64,000 nucleotides of DNA. It comes from Thermothielavioides terrestris NRRL 8126. Its lineage: Eukaryota > Ascomycota > Sordariomycetes > Sordariales > Chaetomiaceae. The stretch is from the NCBI RefSeq assembly GCF_000226115.1, contig NC_016460.1, positions 2,294,001 through 2,358,000 on the forward strand, given 5' to 3'. A program made the translations under genes and the position numbers. Within the stretch, counting starts at the first letter, position 1. Each line of letters opens with the position of its first letter. Shown one piece after another: positions 44,943-55,473 of the stretch. The notes under the pieces were generated by a model. It was not told where the DNA came from, ran no database searches, and worked only from the letters and a program-made list of their open reading frames with translations.

Positions 44943-46388
44943 AGGGGAGAGGAGGGGAGGGGAGGGAAAGAGAGAGAGAAAGAAGGCCGGAAGAGGTCTG
45001 TCGGCGTTCAAGCCGGAACCGCGGTTGTTGGGTCATAGACGGTGCCGATTTGATTTCCCCTGTCTTGGGATCTATCTGTCCGTCGCTCTCGGGCCACCCT
45101 CGGGACCGGATAGATACCGCGTTCTGTTCTGGCTGGAACTCTGGTGGAGCACGAGATCTTCTTGTACATCGTATGCTTTTTTGTCTTTCCACCCCGCGGG
45201 CGTATTAGCGTGGATTAGTATGTACATATCTTACTTGCAAAAGCTCTGTGTTCATGGTTTACACAAACGCCAGATGATGCTGCAATTGCCGTGACGCTCA
45301 GGTATCATGATGCCTGAGCTGTGGTGACCTAACTGTGATGTTCTGTTTGCGGAAGACTATAGTGTAGTTACACATTACTGCGCTGCCTGTTGCCAATTCG
45401 AGACTGAGAATCAGCAAGTCTCAGAGTTGCAGGCGGTTGAGAGCTTACGTCCTTCAACTTCCGGTGGACAGGTCCAGAAATCCATCGAACCATCCCCCAG
45501 AGCGAGCAGCAGCTTCTCGGTTTCCACAGGTGTTCTGACAGTGCTCGGAGCCAGTCCCGCTGCGGCTAGACACCCCCACCACGCCAAGCCACGCTCTTCG
45601 TCCGCTGATCCCACCCATGAGTTACACGACCGGGAACGTTGGGACGGAGCATTCCGCCAACTAACGTCAGCGGCCGTGTCAGACAAGGCATCGCCCTCGC
45701 TGCTCCGTCCTTCAGGTATTTGCTGCCATAAGTGCATACCCGGGCTCATTCTTGTGTCTTTGTCTTCCGGTGCGTTGCACAGAGATTTCAGCAACAATAT
45801 AAACATTACACAGCCGTTTGTGGCGCAGCTTGTCCCTTGTTGTGTCTTGGTCTCGTGCACCGTGTCTGCCCCGCCGCCTCCCGCCTCCCAACGACCGCCC
45901 TTCGTTCCTTCTTGCTCCGTCTGCCCCAAGCTGCCCCAGGCTGCCCGCAACGCCACAGATTCAGGGACCAGCCTTCCCGGACGCCGCAGGCATTTATACA
46001 TTCGAGGTCATACAGCCTGGCAATCATCTGGACGCCACTTCTTATCAGGACTCGGGCCGCACCTTACCGGTCTAGGTTACAACCTACCCGGTGCCAGGTG
46101 CAGGCGATCTGCTTCCCCGCACAAGCGATCAGAGGCAAACATCGACTTGACGTGGCCGCTTCAGCTTCTCTGGACGTTGGCATTGGCACTCCCTGTTCAT
46201 AAGCAACCCACCTGCTCGGTAGCAGATTCTGAGAGAGAAAGAGTTCAGTAAGAAAGCGACCGGCAGGCCAACTACTCCCTTATTACCAGGGTGCTTGCTT
46301 CCTGCAACTCCCCAAGGAGAACTCCCTCGACACCAGACGCGCGAGAACCACTGTACCGCTCCCGACGCTATCGGAACCACAAGCCACC
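44943..46388. other. Intergenic, upstream region of the Yippee gene
   Basis: Contains a long open frame at 45,427-46,251 that I judge non-coding (no family resemblance, low-complexity Ser/Pro, no splice logic). Probably promoter and leader of the Yippee gene. Confidence 0.55.
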
Positions 46389-46872
46389 ATGGGGCTCACC
46401 TACAACACGTACCTCAACAGCAACCGCATCTTCGGCTGCAAGGGCTGCAAAACCCACCTCGCCAACCACGACGACATCATCAGCAGGGTAAATATCACAC
46501 ACACATTCCCCCCCCTCCTTCCCCTCCTCTCCCCCTACCCCCCGTCCCCTCTCCCCGAACCTTCTGCCCATCCCTCCCGGCTAACCCCGCGGGTCGCGCG
46601 TTCGCGTGTGTGCGCGCGCGTGCTGCCGACGACGACAGAACTTCCGGGGCCAGCACGGCAAGGCGTACCTCTTCCACAGCGTGGTCAACGTCGAGACGGG
46701 CGAGCCGTCGGAGCGCAACATGACGACGGGGCGGCACGTGGTGCGCGACATCAGCTGCCGGCAGTGCAAGGAGGTGGTCGGGTGGAAGTACGACAAGGCG
46801 TACGAGCCGAGCGAGAAGTACAAGGAGGGCAAGTTCATCCTCGAGGCCGAGCTGCTCTGCACCGTCAGTTAG
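46389..46872 (+). CDS. Yippee-family zinc-binding protein
   Basis: Two exons: 46,389-46,487 and 46,639-46,872 (donor GTAAAT, acceptor CAG), 110 residues, the normal length. Two CxxC zinc-ligand pairs: CKGC at about residues 17-20 and CRQC near residue 75. Signature stretches NSNRIFGCKGCKTHLA, GQHGKAYLFHSVVNV and CRQCKEVVGWKYDKAYE are characteristic of Yippee proteins (Yippee/Mis18 fold). Family members are small conserved eukaryotic proteins linked to the cell cycle and to the GID/CTLH ubiquitin ligase in some species; a precise role here is inferred only from the family. Confidence 0.95.
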
Positions 46873-47730
46873 TTTGGTTTTTTTACGTCCGGTGTCCTCC
46901 CGGTTTTCCTTTTTTTCGTAAACGGCGTGGGAGTGGGCAGTTAGGGGCGAAGTTTGGAATTTGGGGGACTTGGTTCCTTTGGGGTCTGAATTGAACAATG
47001 GAGGGTGAGAGCAAGGGGGAAACAAACACGCGGCGTTGAGCACAGGCAGGGGGAGGAAGAACGCGGACGGTCGGTTGAGAGGCAGACAAGGCCGGAGTGC
47101 TTGCGGGTTCGAGCGTTGTTTTCCTTTCGTTTCCTCCGCGCCAGGCCATACACGACAGAAACATGGCGCATCACCGCAGATAGGGAGCTGGAGGAGTCAT
47201 GGGGGGGTGTTTGGGTGTTTTTATGGGCTTTGATTTTTGCATTTCTTCGTTGGCTTAGTTATCACAGGGGCTGGCGTCTGAACGAAGCCCGCTGCCAACG
47301 TGCTGGTCAATCACACACTATGGATTACTTGACGGTGCATCCTTAAATAGTGACCCTGCGATTAGGCGCCGGTGCTTGGACGAGCTCGTCTATTCAGACC
47401 CCGCGCGCCTCGACTCCGCCGGCCGGAGCCGTCGAGGGTCCCCTAGCCTGTGATAACACGCCGAATGACGGACGACCTGTGTGCATACGCGTTTCCGATG
47501 ACGAAAACCGAACCCAAATGCCAAAATCCAAACAAAAACCACTCGCACGCCCAACAAACGCCGCTAATGGGTCTGACAAGATATCCGTCGCGGAACCCTG
47601 AACACATCCGCCCCGATCGGTCGGTGTGTGAACATGTATATCACCATATACACAGGGATAGATAATGGGAAGGGGAGAGGAGCGAGAGCTATGCATGTAC
47701 ATCGGCAATGCCAACACCAAGGTAGGTAGT
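46873..47730. other. Convergent intergenic region
   Basis: 3' regions of the Yippee gene and the transporter gene. No gene seen. Confidence 0.6.
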
Positions 47731-49207
47731 TCAATTATGCTCGATGGGCTCCTCGGGGAGCAGCTCCTCGACCTCGGGCACGCGGAGGAAGGCGAAGGGC
47801 GGCTGCACGACGCCGTTGAAGAGGAAGGTGGAGTAGACGAGCAGGGCGAAGCCGAGGACCTGCAGCCACTTGAACGTCTCCCAGCCGAGGCCGAGCGAGA
47901 CGATCCAGATGAAGAGGGTGCGGCACGTGTCGATGGTCGAGCGCGAGGTGGCGCTGACGCTGCGCGTGACGGACAGGCCGAAGAAGTTGAAGCCGCTGGA
48001 TTGCAGAGTACCTGTGTTAGCAGGTGCCTCATAGTTCCTACGACGATTCGGGGGAGGAAAAAGGGGGGAGGAAGGCGAGAGACTCACCCGATGCTGATCA
48101 TGATCAGGATGCTCGACACAAACACGGCGCGGTACTCCCAGAACTGGCGCCAGCCCTCCACCATGTCGAACGGACCGCCGCGGCCGGCCTCGGTCCGCCC
48201 GATCGCGGCATGCAGCACCAGCATGCCCAGCAGCGTCACGATGAACCCGAACAGGCCCTCCCACCCGACCACCCGGATCGGCTCAATCGCCGACCGCTCA
48301 AGGATCCACTCCTCCAGCACGAACTGAGTCGCCGTAAACACCTGCGCGCCCGCAATCATGAACACGCCCACGATGACCCGCAGCGCATCCGCCCCGACCC
48401 CGGCCGCGCTGTCATCAACATCCCCATGCCCAGCAACGGCATCAGCGTGCTTCTTATCCGGCTGGATCGCGCCCGCGAGCCCGACGATGGCCACGCCGAG
48501 CACGACGCCAAGCAGCGACAGCCACTGGAACAGGTGCAGGTGGCGGCGCAGGAAGACGACGCTGAACAGGCCGACGAACAGCACGAGCGCGCCGCGCGTC
48601 ATCTGGTAGATGGACGCCGCCACCAGCAGCAGGCCCGCGTTCATCAGCGTCGTGCCGAGGATGTCGCAGATGGCCGGCAGCGCGAGCAGCGTCACGCGCC
48701 AGCCGCCCAGCACCGGGGGTGCTCCCGCGTGCGGCTTGGCGGCCGCCGCGGCGGGGTTGAGCGCCGTGGTGGAGTGGATACTGGCGGCGTCGGCCTCGTC
48801 GGCGGCGGTGGCAGTGGTGGGGAGGGGTTGGTAGGCGGCGGCGCCGGTGGTGCCGGCGGTGGTGCTGCGGCCGGTGTAGCGACGGTAGAGGGAGAGCAGG
48901 CCGACGACGAGCCAGCAGCCCATTTCGCCGACGAACATCTGCAAAGTCTGGATCACCGGCTGCTCGAAGTGGCGACGCTTTGCCGGGTCCGGATTGTCGC
49001 AGTCGCGGACACATTGGTTGTCCTGGACGGGGAGGAGGTTCGGTTAGCTGCCATTTGCGCCCCAAGTAGGGTCCGAAGGGGTGCGCTGCCCAGGTAGGTG
49101 GCTGTTACCTGGTACTTGGTCAAGAGCGTGTTGCAGACGCCCGTGAAGAGCATCATGGCTACCAGGAACGGGATGATGGCCCGCGCGGGAATGATTGACG
49201 TCGCCAT
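47731..49207 (-). CDS. SLC35F6-like (EamA/DMT superfamily) membrane transporter
   Basis: Three exons: 49,207-49,109, 49,022-48,088, 47,995-47,731; 432 residues. Exon 1 gives MATSIIPARAIIPFLVAMML and FTGVCNTLLTKYQ, joined in phase to DNQCVRDCDNPD; the last junction makes SIGGFNFFGLSVTRS. About ten hydrophobic helices are visible, with the family stretches FEQPVIQTLQMFVGE, ALPAICDILGTTLMNAGLL, ASIYQMTRGALVLFVGLFSV, GAQVFTATQFVLEEWILE and STIDTCRTLFIWIVSLGLGW. A long Ala-rich hydrophilic loop (about residues 80-125) separates helices. Drug/metabolite-transporter fold; the cargo of SLC35F6-like proteins is not settled, and location in organelle membranes is likely. The next gene is in tandem, 850 bp upstream. 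Confidence 0.93.
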
Positions 49208-50057
49208 CTTGGTGGTGATGTAGGTTATGAACGGCCTCGGGGCGTTGAACGAGCAAAGCTGCCGAGGAAGCACTGTAACTGGAGTTATCTGGCAGGGACT
49301 GCAGTCCCTGGATAAACGGCACCGGGTCGGCGGCAATTCGAACCAGAGCCAGCTGGCTGTCCAACAATGAGGCTAAATCCTTGCCAGCGGCAACTGCCCC
49401 GATCTGGTGATGAATAGAGGGACGGCGACGAGCGCGGTCCCTATAAGGCGTTGGGGAACGGAGCCCAGAGGCAACTGGGCTGTTTGGCCTCCTCGGTTTC
49501 GGCCTTCGTGGAAGGAAGGCTGGTCGGACGGCAAGACCGCATGACGCTGCTGAGTGGGCCCCAAGATAAGGCCAGCCAGCCAGGCGCCCTGCTGACCCAC
49601 CGGCTAACTCATGGAGTGCTTGAACGGAACCGGGCTGGCAACCCGGGCCAACAAGAACCGTCCACATGGGGCCCTCGCCCACTGGGGTCAGCCTCACTCA
49701 ATTGAAGGGATGTTTTGCAGCCCGAACCTCGAGTCGGACTGCAGCGTCGGGGCTCACTACGTGCTTGTCCGAGATCAAGTCGCGGCGGAAAGAATGGCTG
49801 ATGACTGCCATTACGGTGTATGAGTGTGTTGCCCGGATTACCCTGATCTGATCTATACGCTCAGTGCTCGCCCTTTACGCCCAGTGACCCCAATCCGGTG
49901 TGTGTCCGGAACACCCTGGTAACTGCTTCCAACGCCGTGACTTGTAAACGGGTATCCTGTTCTCGCAACTCGAGATCAACACAAGCAGACCAATGCAAGC
50001 CCCAACTCCGTTCGCCCGTCTATTGGAAATAGTCCCAGGTGATGCACCTCCCACGCC
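49208..50057. promoter_or_regulatory. Upstream region of the transporter gene
   Basis: 850 bp between two minus-strand genes. It holds the transporter's promoter and the 3' end of the DUF2985 gene. No additional gene supported. Confidence 0.55.
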
Positions 50058-51278
50058 CTATTTCCCAATGTCGGCCCGGCCCCGATCCTTCGGCTTCTTG
50101 TCCTTGATGTTGTTGTAGTGTGGAATGCCAAGCTCCTTGTCGCGCGCCAGCTTCTCAAGATCCCGCTCGGTGAGAGGCACGCCCTCGATGCTCTTAACCT
50201 TCTTGCCCTCCAAGAACATGACCAGCCCGCCCACCATGGCGATGATGCAGGCGATGGCTACCAGGAAGCCCGTCGCCCAGCTCGGCCGGTCGTATCTGTT
50301 CATGCCCCACATGATCCCGCAGAGCGCGCACTGGGCAAACGTATTCCAGACCATCGACCAAATCACAAGGTCCAGCTTCCACACTGCGGTCGCCGGCGCT
50401 CGCGTCCCGGTCAATGGGGCCTTCGGCATGTTCTTCTCTGGAATCGGCACGAAGCTGCTGGGAAGGCCATCAGGGATATTGCCGGGCCCAACGTCCGGCG
50501 CGAGCTCCTCCGTGCCCCGTAGCCGGAACCAGCCGTTATGGATACCAGCGAGCCGCCGCAGCCCGTCGTAATTCTTCGAGACGCGGTACTGGAGCAGATA
50601 GTACAGGTCGCGAAACCTCCAGGGCGCGAGGCCAAACGCCGTGACGCAGAAGAGACCCGTAAGGATCTGGGAATCCCATTCGATCCACTTCCGCCGCGGA
50701 GAGTTGATGTCGTCGCAGGTGGGGTAGCACATGGCCGGTGAGGCGTTGCAGAGGAGCAGGAAGAGCATGCCGCCCCATGCCACGACGTTGAGTCCGTAGA
50801 CGGTCCAGAAGAAACCCATTGGTGTCAGGAAGAAGTTCCAAAAGGCTTTCAGCCCGTGCCGTATTGTCTCTGCCCAGCTGTATTTTGGCGGAAAGTGATA
50901 GCCGTTCTCGAATGGTTCGGTGCATTCCAATGCCCGAGGGGTCTGCCCCGTGAGGGTCGCTTGTTCAGAGGCAGTCACAGGGGTGTCACCCACGTCTGAT
51001 GGTCGGGAATCTTCAGGGCTGCCCGCTCGCTTCGCGGTGCGTTCCGCAATCTGTGATGTTGCATCTTTTCGTCCCGTCAGAGGTGCCAATACTTGCTCGT
51101 CCAGCTGTGTCCGCCCGGAGAACACCGAGGAGGCGACATCGCCAGCGACGGCTGCGAGCCCTTGGTGTGGCTGGGAGTGCCCGAAACCCTGCGACAGCCT
51201 CCGAATGACCGACGAGGTCTTGGAACGGCTCGAGTCTTGCCCTCCGGTAGAATCGTCGTTGTGGGTGGGCTCGGCCAT
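50058..51278 (-). CDS. DUF2985 (PLAC8-related) membrane protein
   Basis: Single exon of 406 residues. The N-terminal 130 residues are hydrophilic and Ser/Thr-rich; then four hydrophobic segments: FWNFFLTPMGFFWTVYGLNV (about 145-165), ILTGLFCVTAFGL (about 207), LVIWSMVWNTFAQCALCGI (about 310), and GFLVAIACIIAMVGGLVMFL (about 345). The stretch NASPAMCYPTCDDINSPRRK followed by WIEWDSQIL is typical of fungal DUF2985 proteins, as is WRFRDLYYLLQYRV. The C terminus is Lys-rich (KKVKSIEGVPLTERDLEKL). No molecular function is established for the family. Confidence 0.88.
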   Translation of the reverse strand: MAEPTHNDDSTGGQDSSRSKTSSVIRRLSQGFGHSQPHQGLAAVAGDVASSVFSGRTQLDEQVLAPLTGRKDATSQIAERTAKRAGSPEDSRPSDVGDTPVTASEQATLTGQTPRALECTEPFENGYHFPPKYSWAETIRHGLKAFWNFFLTPMGFFWTVYGLNVVAWGGMLFLLLCNASPAMCYPTCDDINSPRRKWIEWDSQILTGLFCVTAFGLAPWRFRDLYYLLQYRVSKNYDGLRRLAGIHNGWFRLRGTEELAPDVGPGNIPDGLPSSFVPIPEKNMPKAPLTGTRAPATAVWKLDLVIWSMVWNTFAQCALCGIMWGMNRYDRPSWATGFLVAIACIIAMVGGLVMFLEGKKVKSIEGVPLTERDLEKLARDKELGIPHYNNIKDKKPKDRGRADIGK

Positions 51279-52269
51279 CTTGTTAAAGGCGAGAGTGTTG
51301 GGGGGGCGGGTGAGAGCTAAAGTTCGATCCGGATCAGGAGCCGTTGCAGGGACGGAAGATGGGTAACGGAGCGGCGATCGGTCGAGCGATGGTCAATCGG
51401 GGTCATGGCCCAGACAGAATGAAATGAAACCACTGCAACGACAAAGAAATATGGCCTGCTTCGAAACACAATGTATCGGGAATCAGAGACAAATAAATTC
51501 TACTGTGAAAAGTGCGCGACCAACAGGTCGTCTGCGACGACCACGGAGGTCCTGAAGGCGCAGGCGAAGGTGTGACGACACTTGTGCAAGCCCTTGCAAG
51601 GGACGAGATCCAGATTGGCGCCGCAGCCATCTGGGTGCTGGAACCCTGTCACAGACCGGTCAATTACACTCTTTGAGATGGAGACCGCTTAGCCTAAAAT
51701 GTGCTAGCGCTGTCTTGAAGCCTGGGGGCTTAGTGTGTATTCCGGCAGTTATTCCAAAGGGTATTTGCTGAGCAAAGCCCCCCGACGCCGTGCCAAATAC
51801 CGTACGTGGACACGTCTTGCCAAAGGCTTGTATTCTTGTGGATGAATTTGAGAATCCTTGCCTCACTCGTATCCAGAAACCAGATGTCTTCGTCTAAGGG
51901 CGCGGCTGACCGTAACTGCCTAGGTAATTGGCCCAACAGTCCTGCGCGTTCGCGGCCAGGTTTGCTTACTATGGACACTTGTGCGGCCTCCTTCAAGCCA
52001 CTGCCCGTCTCCACCGGCATCCCCGTTGCTTGCCTCTCGGCTGAGTTGACTCCGCTGCATTCCATCTCACCTGCGCCTGAGCCATTCCGGTAGACCGTTC
52101 GAAAAGGTCTACGCCGCCAAGAAGCCTTTCCTTTTCCTCTGAGGTCGGCGCTCCTTCGACCTCCCCAACTGTGTATTAAGAAGTCCAATAGTCCCTCAAC
52201 CTCCGGACGCGTCAGGTTCATCCGCTCGGTGTTGCGGGCCCAGGGAATCGCCTGACAGGTCGATCTGGT
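51279..52269. other. Intergenic
   Basis: Upstream region of the DUF2985 gene and 3' region of the Dim1 gene. No coding signal beyond spurious frames. Confidence 0.55.
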
Positions 52270-52916
52270 TTAATACTTGTGCCTCGTGCTGTAATCCTTG
52301 GGGCTGACCACCAGACCCCTGCCCTTTTTGGCGCCCCGGTACACCGTCTCGATGATGTCGATGAGCTCCTGCTTGTCCTCAAGCACCCAGTTGAGCTTGT
52401 TGTTGTTGCCGGTGCCGAAGTCGCACATGATGTGTTTGTTGCGGAAGAAGAACATGATGGAGCACGGGTCGTAGAGCTCGTACATGGCGTTGAAATCAGG
52501 CACCTGTGCCGGGTCAGCTCGAGCTACGACTCATCACTCGCGTGAGAGCTGGGTGGACCAACCTGGTCGATGTCGCAGAGGTAAATGACGGCAAAGTTCT
52601 TGACGCGCTCGGCGATCTTGAAGAGCGTCTCATCCTGGCGCATGCAGTCCTGAAAGAGCAAGGTGTCAGTTCGTCCGTGAGGGATTCTCCGAGAGATGGG
52701 CCGTTCTACGCACCGGGTCATGGTCACGGCCGAAGCGGATCACAACAACACGTTCTTCCTCTATAATAGAGAGTCAGCCGCTAGGCTCATCACTTTTGTT
52801 TTCGGCTTGTGAGCATTGAGCAAACAGTTGATTCAGATCCTGTGCGACGAACCTGAGAGGATGGCCTGGTCGACGTGCCAGCCCGATGGCAAGTGCGGGA
52901 GAAGGACGGAACCCAT
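52270..52916 (-). CDS. dim1: Dim1/Dib1, thioredoxin-like U5 snRNP component
   Basis: Four exons: 52,916-52,853, 52,760-52,714, 52,649-52,563, 52,503-52,270; 143 residues against 142-143 in the family. The small first exons are fixed by the very conserved sequence: LPHLPSGWHVDQAIL, then EEERVVVIRFGRDHDPDC, then FAVIYLCDIDQVPDFNAMYE, then FFFRNKHIMCDFGTGNNNK and GRGLVVSPKDYSTRHKY. The thioredoxin fold lacks a redox CxxC, as usual for Dim1. It sits in the U4/U6.U5 tri-snRNP near the pre-mRNA 5' splice site and is essential for splicing in yeasts. Three introns in a 432-nt coding sequence is dense but normal for this gene in filamentous fungi. Divergent from Sen15. Confidence 0.97.
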
Positions 52917-53490
52917 TTCGTCACGCTGTCCTTGATGAAGATGCGGCGTTGAAGACAAATGGGAGATGAAATGGACCACGAGTTGAAGAAGTTGGTGTTG
53001 AGACTTGCAGAGGCGGCAGCGATCGCCTGAAAGATGGATGTTTCTCGATGCCTTAAAGCACAAGCAGCAAGGCCAATAACGGTGGCGAACACTTTCTGTC
53101 ACGGAAAGTTACGCGCGACCTAATCCAACGAAACTTCGATACCAACACATTAGACGGAAACAGCCTAGATACACTCTCAGTCCAAAGGCGTCTCGGGAAC
53201 ACCTTGTAGTTCTACTAGCAAACTAGAATATCATTTGTGTTCGAGAAATCCGGGTAGGATAAGAGCTCGCGCAGCGTTCAACTTGCACATTGAGCATGTA
53301 TGGATACTGTACGTACACAGTAGGTATTCCGTTCGTACAATCCCCAAGATGGCCTGCTGTGGTAAGTTACCGAGTGCCAACCCACTTTTCGCTGGCTCAT
53401 TCAAGTCTGCGTTTTCACGCTCAAAACTCCCCCCAAACACCAACCATACAGCGTCAGCCAACTCAACGAGAACCAAGCTAGCCGCTGACC
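52917..53490. promoter_or_regulatory. Shared divergent promoter of dim1 and sen15
   Basis: 574 bp between two start codons pointing outwards; both genes act in RNA splicing. The sequence is AT-richer than the flanking coding DNA. No defined operator was recognised. Confidence 0.65.
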
Positions 53491-53970
53491 ATGGCCTCTT
53501 TGGACCATCTCGCCGCGCTTACCAAGGTGGTGCTGAACAATCTGGAGTACCAGCACGACTGGACAGCAGTACAGACGTACACAGCTTCCAACCTCACGCG
53601 GCCTCTCGTCTACGGACTCCCGCCAAAGCGTCTCTACGTGCACCCGGACGAGCAGATCGCCATCATCAAGGCCGAGAAAGCGTTGGGAGAGCGCATCCCG
53701 CAGGAGCCCGAACTCGAGTGGGTGTTGCCGCTGCACCTCTCCGAGAAATGGTCGCCCGCGCAGTTTGCGGCTGTCTTCGATGCCATCGAGGCCATTCCGC
53801 CGGGGGGCGCGGACAAGGTGCCGTTTGATGCGCAGGGCAATGGTGCCGAGTGGAAGCTCTGGCGTGGGCCGAAGCGTGGAAAACGGATCCTGCTTGCGAC
53901 GGTCCAGGATGACTCGACAATTACCTACTACTGGATACATGACGGGCTTGTGAAGCCGAGGCAGAACTGA
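53491..53970 (+). CDS. sen15: tRNA-splicing endonuclease subunit Sen15
   Basis: Single exon, 159 residues. Matches fungal Sen15: N-terminal LTKVVLNNLEYQHDWTAV, central RPLVYGLPPKRLYVHPDEQI and PELEWVLPLHLSEKW, C-terminal strand RILLATVQDDSTITYYWIHD. Sen15 is a structural, non-catalytic subunit that dimerises with Sen34 in the heterotetrameric endonuclease removing introns from pre-tRNAs. No catalytic His/Lys/Tyr triad is expected or seen. The stop codon is 77 bp from that of the convergent dehydrogenase gene. Confidence 0.92.
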   Translation: MASLDHLAALTKVVLNNLEYQHDWTAVQTYTASNLTRPLVYGLPPKRLYVHPDEQIAIIKAEKALGERIPQEPELEWVLPLHLSEKWSPAQFAAVFDAIEAIPPGGADKVPFDAQGNGAEWKLWRGPKRGKRILLATVQDDSTITYYWIHDGLVKPRQN

Positions 53971-54047
53971 GGGTCGAGTAACCATACTTCCAGAAACCTT
54001 GGGTATCACCCCAGGACTCCTCTCCCAGCGACTGGTTCCTCGTCCTT

Positions 54048-55473
54048 TCAGGGCTTGAAAATGACCTTCTGCACCTTCATCTGGTCAAACAGGTCATAGC
54101 CTTTGACCGCTTCTGACAGCGGCATGATGTTGTCGAACATAAAGCTGTTGAGTGGAAAGTCAGCACATACCGTCGCTGGCAGCTTCAACGGGTCCGCCTA
54201 CCTGAGCTTGTCCTGGTTCTTTGCCAACACCGGCAGCGCCTCAGGGAAGACGGACCGAACCGGGCAGCGGCCCATCTGGATCCTCAGATTCTTGCTGTTG
54301 CCGATCAGCCGCTGGCGAGTGCAAAAACACCCAGCACCGTCCGCTTACCCGTAGGCCTCGCTTCCCGTCCAGGGTATCTGCCGGCCAGTCAGCAAACAAG
54401 CTGGGCGCGCCACACCGTCCCGTCGGGGCCGGCAAACCCACCTCGGCATTGTGCACCCCGATGCTGCTGATGACCCCGAACGGCCGCAGCAGGTCAAACG
54501 CAGTCCTCAGCGCCGGGCTCAGCCCCACCACCTCGATCACCGCGTCCGCGCCCCTCCCCTCCGTCACGGCCCTCACCCTCTCCAGCATCGCCTCCTTCCC
54601 CTCCGAAAAATCCAGCGGCTCGGCGCCCAGCCGCCGGGCCAGCTCCAGCCGCGCCGGCACGCTGTCCACCGCGAACAGGTGCCTCGGCCGGTACTCGAGC
54701 GCCGAGACCAGCGCGCACAGGCCGACGGGCCCGCAGCCGACCACGACGACGGTCGCCTCGGCCGCCGGCAGCGACGGCGGCAGCAGCGCGAAGGCGTTGC
54801 GCGCCCCGAAGAAGCCCGTCGGGAAGATGTCGGCCATGAGGATCAGCGCGCGGTCGTCGACCAGGGGCGAGCCGGCCGCGGGCGCCTTCACGACGGTGCC
54901 GTCGGCGTGCGGCACCCGCACGTACTCGGCCTGCCCGCCGTCGAGCGCCGCCGAGCCGAAGAGCTTCCCCTGCGAGCACCGCGCCGAGAAGCCGTGCTTG
55001 CAGTAGAAGCAGGTCATGCTGGATGCGGCGCGGGGGCGCGCGATGCCCCGGCCGGCAGGTTAGTGGTCTGGACCTCGAGCGGGGAAGAAGACTGGGGTTT
55101 GGGAAAGAAAGAGGGACGGGTGTTGTGAGGCTTTTGGGTTGGAACGGAACAAAAGGGAAGGCGAGGGCTTTTTTCTTACCAGGAGACGGTGAAGGGCGCG
55201 ACGACCTTGTCGCCCACCGCGACGGTCGTGACCGCGCTGCCTGCTTCGACGACGGTGCCTACGAACTCGTGGCCCATGATGAAGCCGGTGGGTGAGGGCT
55301 GGTGGCCGCGGAAGACGTGCAGCTCTCTGAGGGCATGTCGATGTGTGTCAGTGGTGTTGTCACTTGCGTATCCAAAGCACAGATTGAGGCGTGGAGGGAT
55401 GGTGTGCATACGAGCCGCAGAGTGCCGTGGCCTGGACCTTGACGATGATGTCGGTGGGTTGTTGCACTGCCAT
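54048..55473 (-). CDS. Zinc-dependent medium-chain alcohol dehydrogenase (MDR)
   Basis: Six exons: 55,473-55,412, 55,326-55,180, 55,018-54,442, 54,377-54,349, 54,294-54,202, 54,144-54,048; 334 residues, all junctions in phase. Catalytic zinc ligands fit Cys19 (ALCGSELH) and His40-Glu41 (MGHEF). The structural-zinc cysteines are Cys70, 73, 76 and 84, spanning the second splice site (C-x2-C-x2-C-x7-C). The Rossmann motif VVVVGCGPVGL is near residue 180, and the AVDSVPARLELA strand has an Asp consistent with NAD preference. It oxidises alcohols or polyols or reduces carbonyls; it resembles the sorbitol/threonine/formaldehyde-dehydrogenase-like branch, and the substrate is unknown. Exon 4 is only 29 nt, so transcript evidence would be the best test of this model. 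Slightly short for the family (about 340-380). Confidence 0.87.

Noticed and set aside
45427..46251. 274-codon frame upstream of the Yippee gene
   Set aside because: No recognisable domain, low-complexity start, overlapping frames of similar length; more likely promoter or leader.
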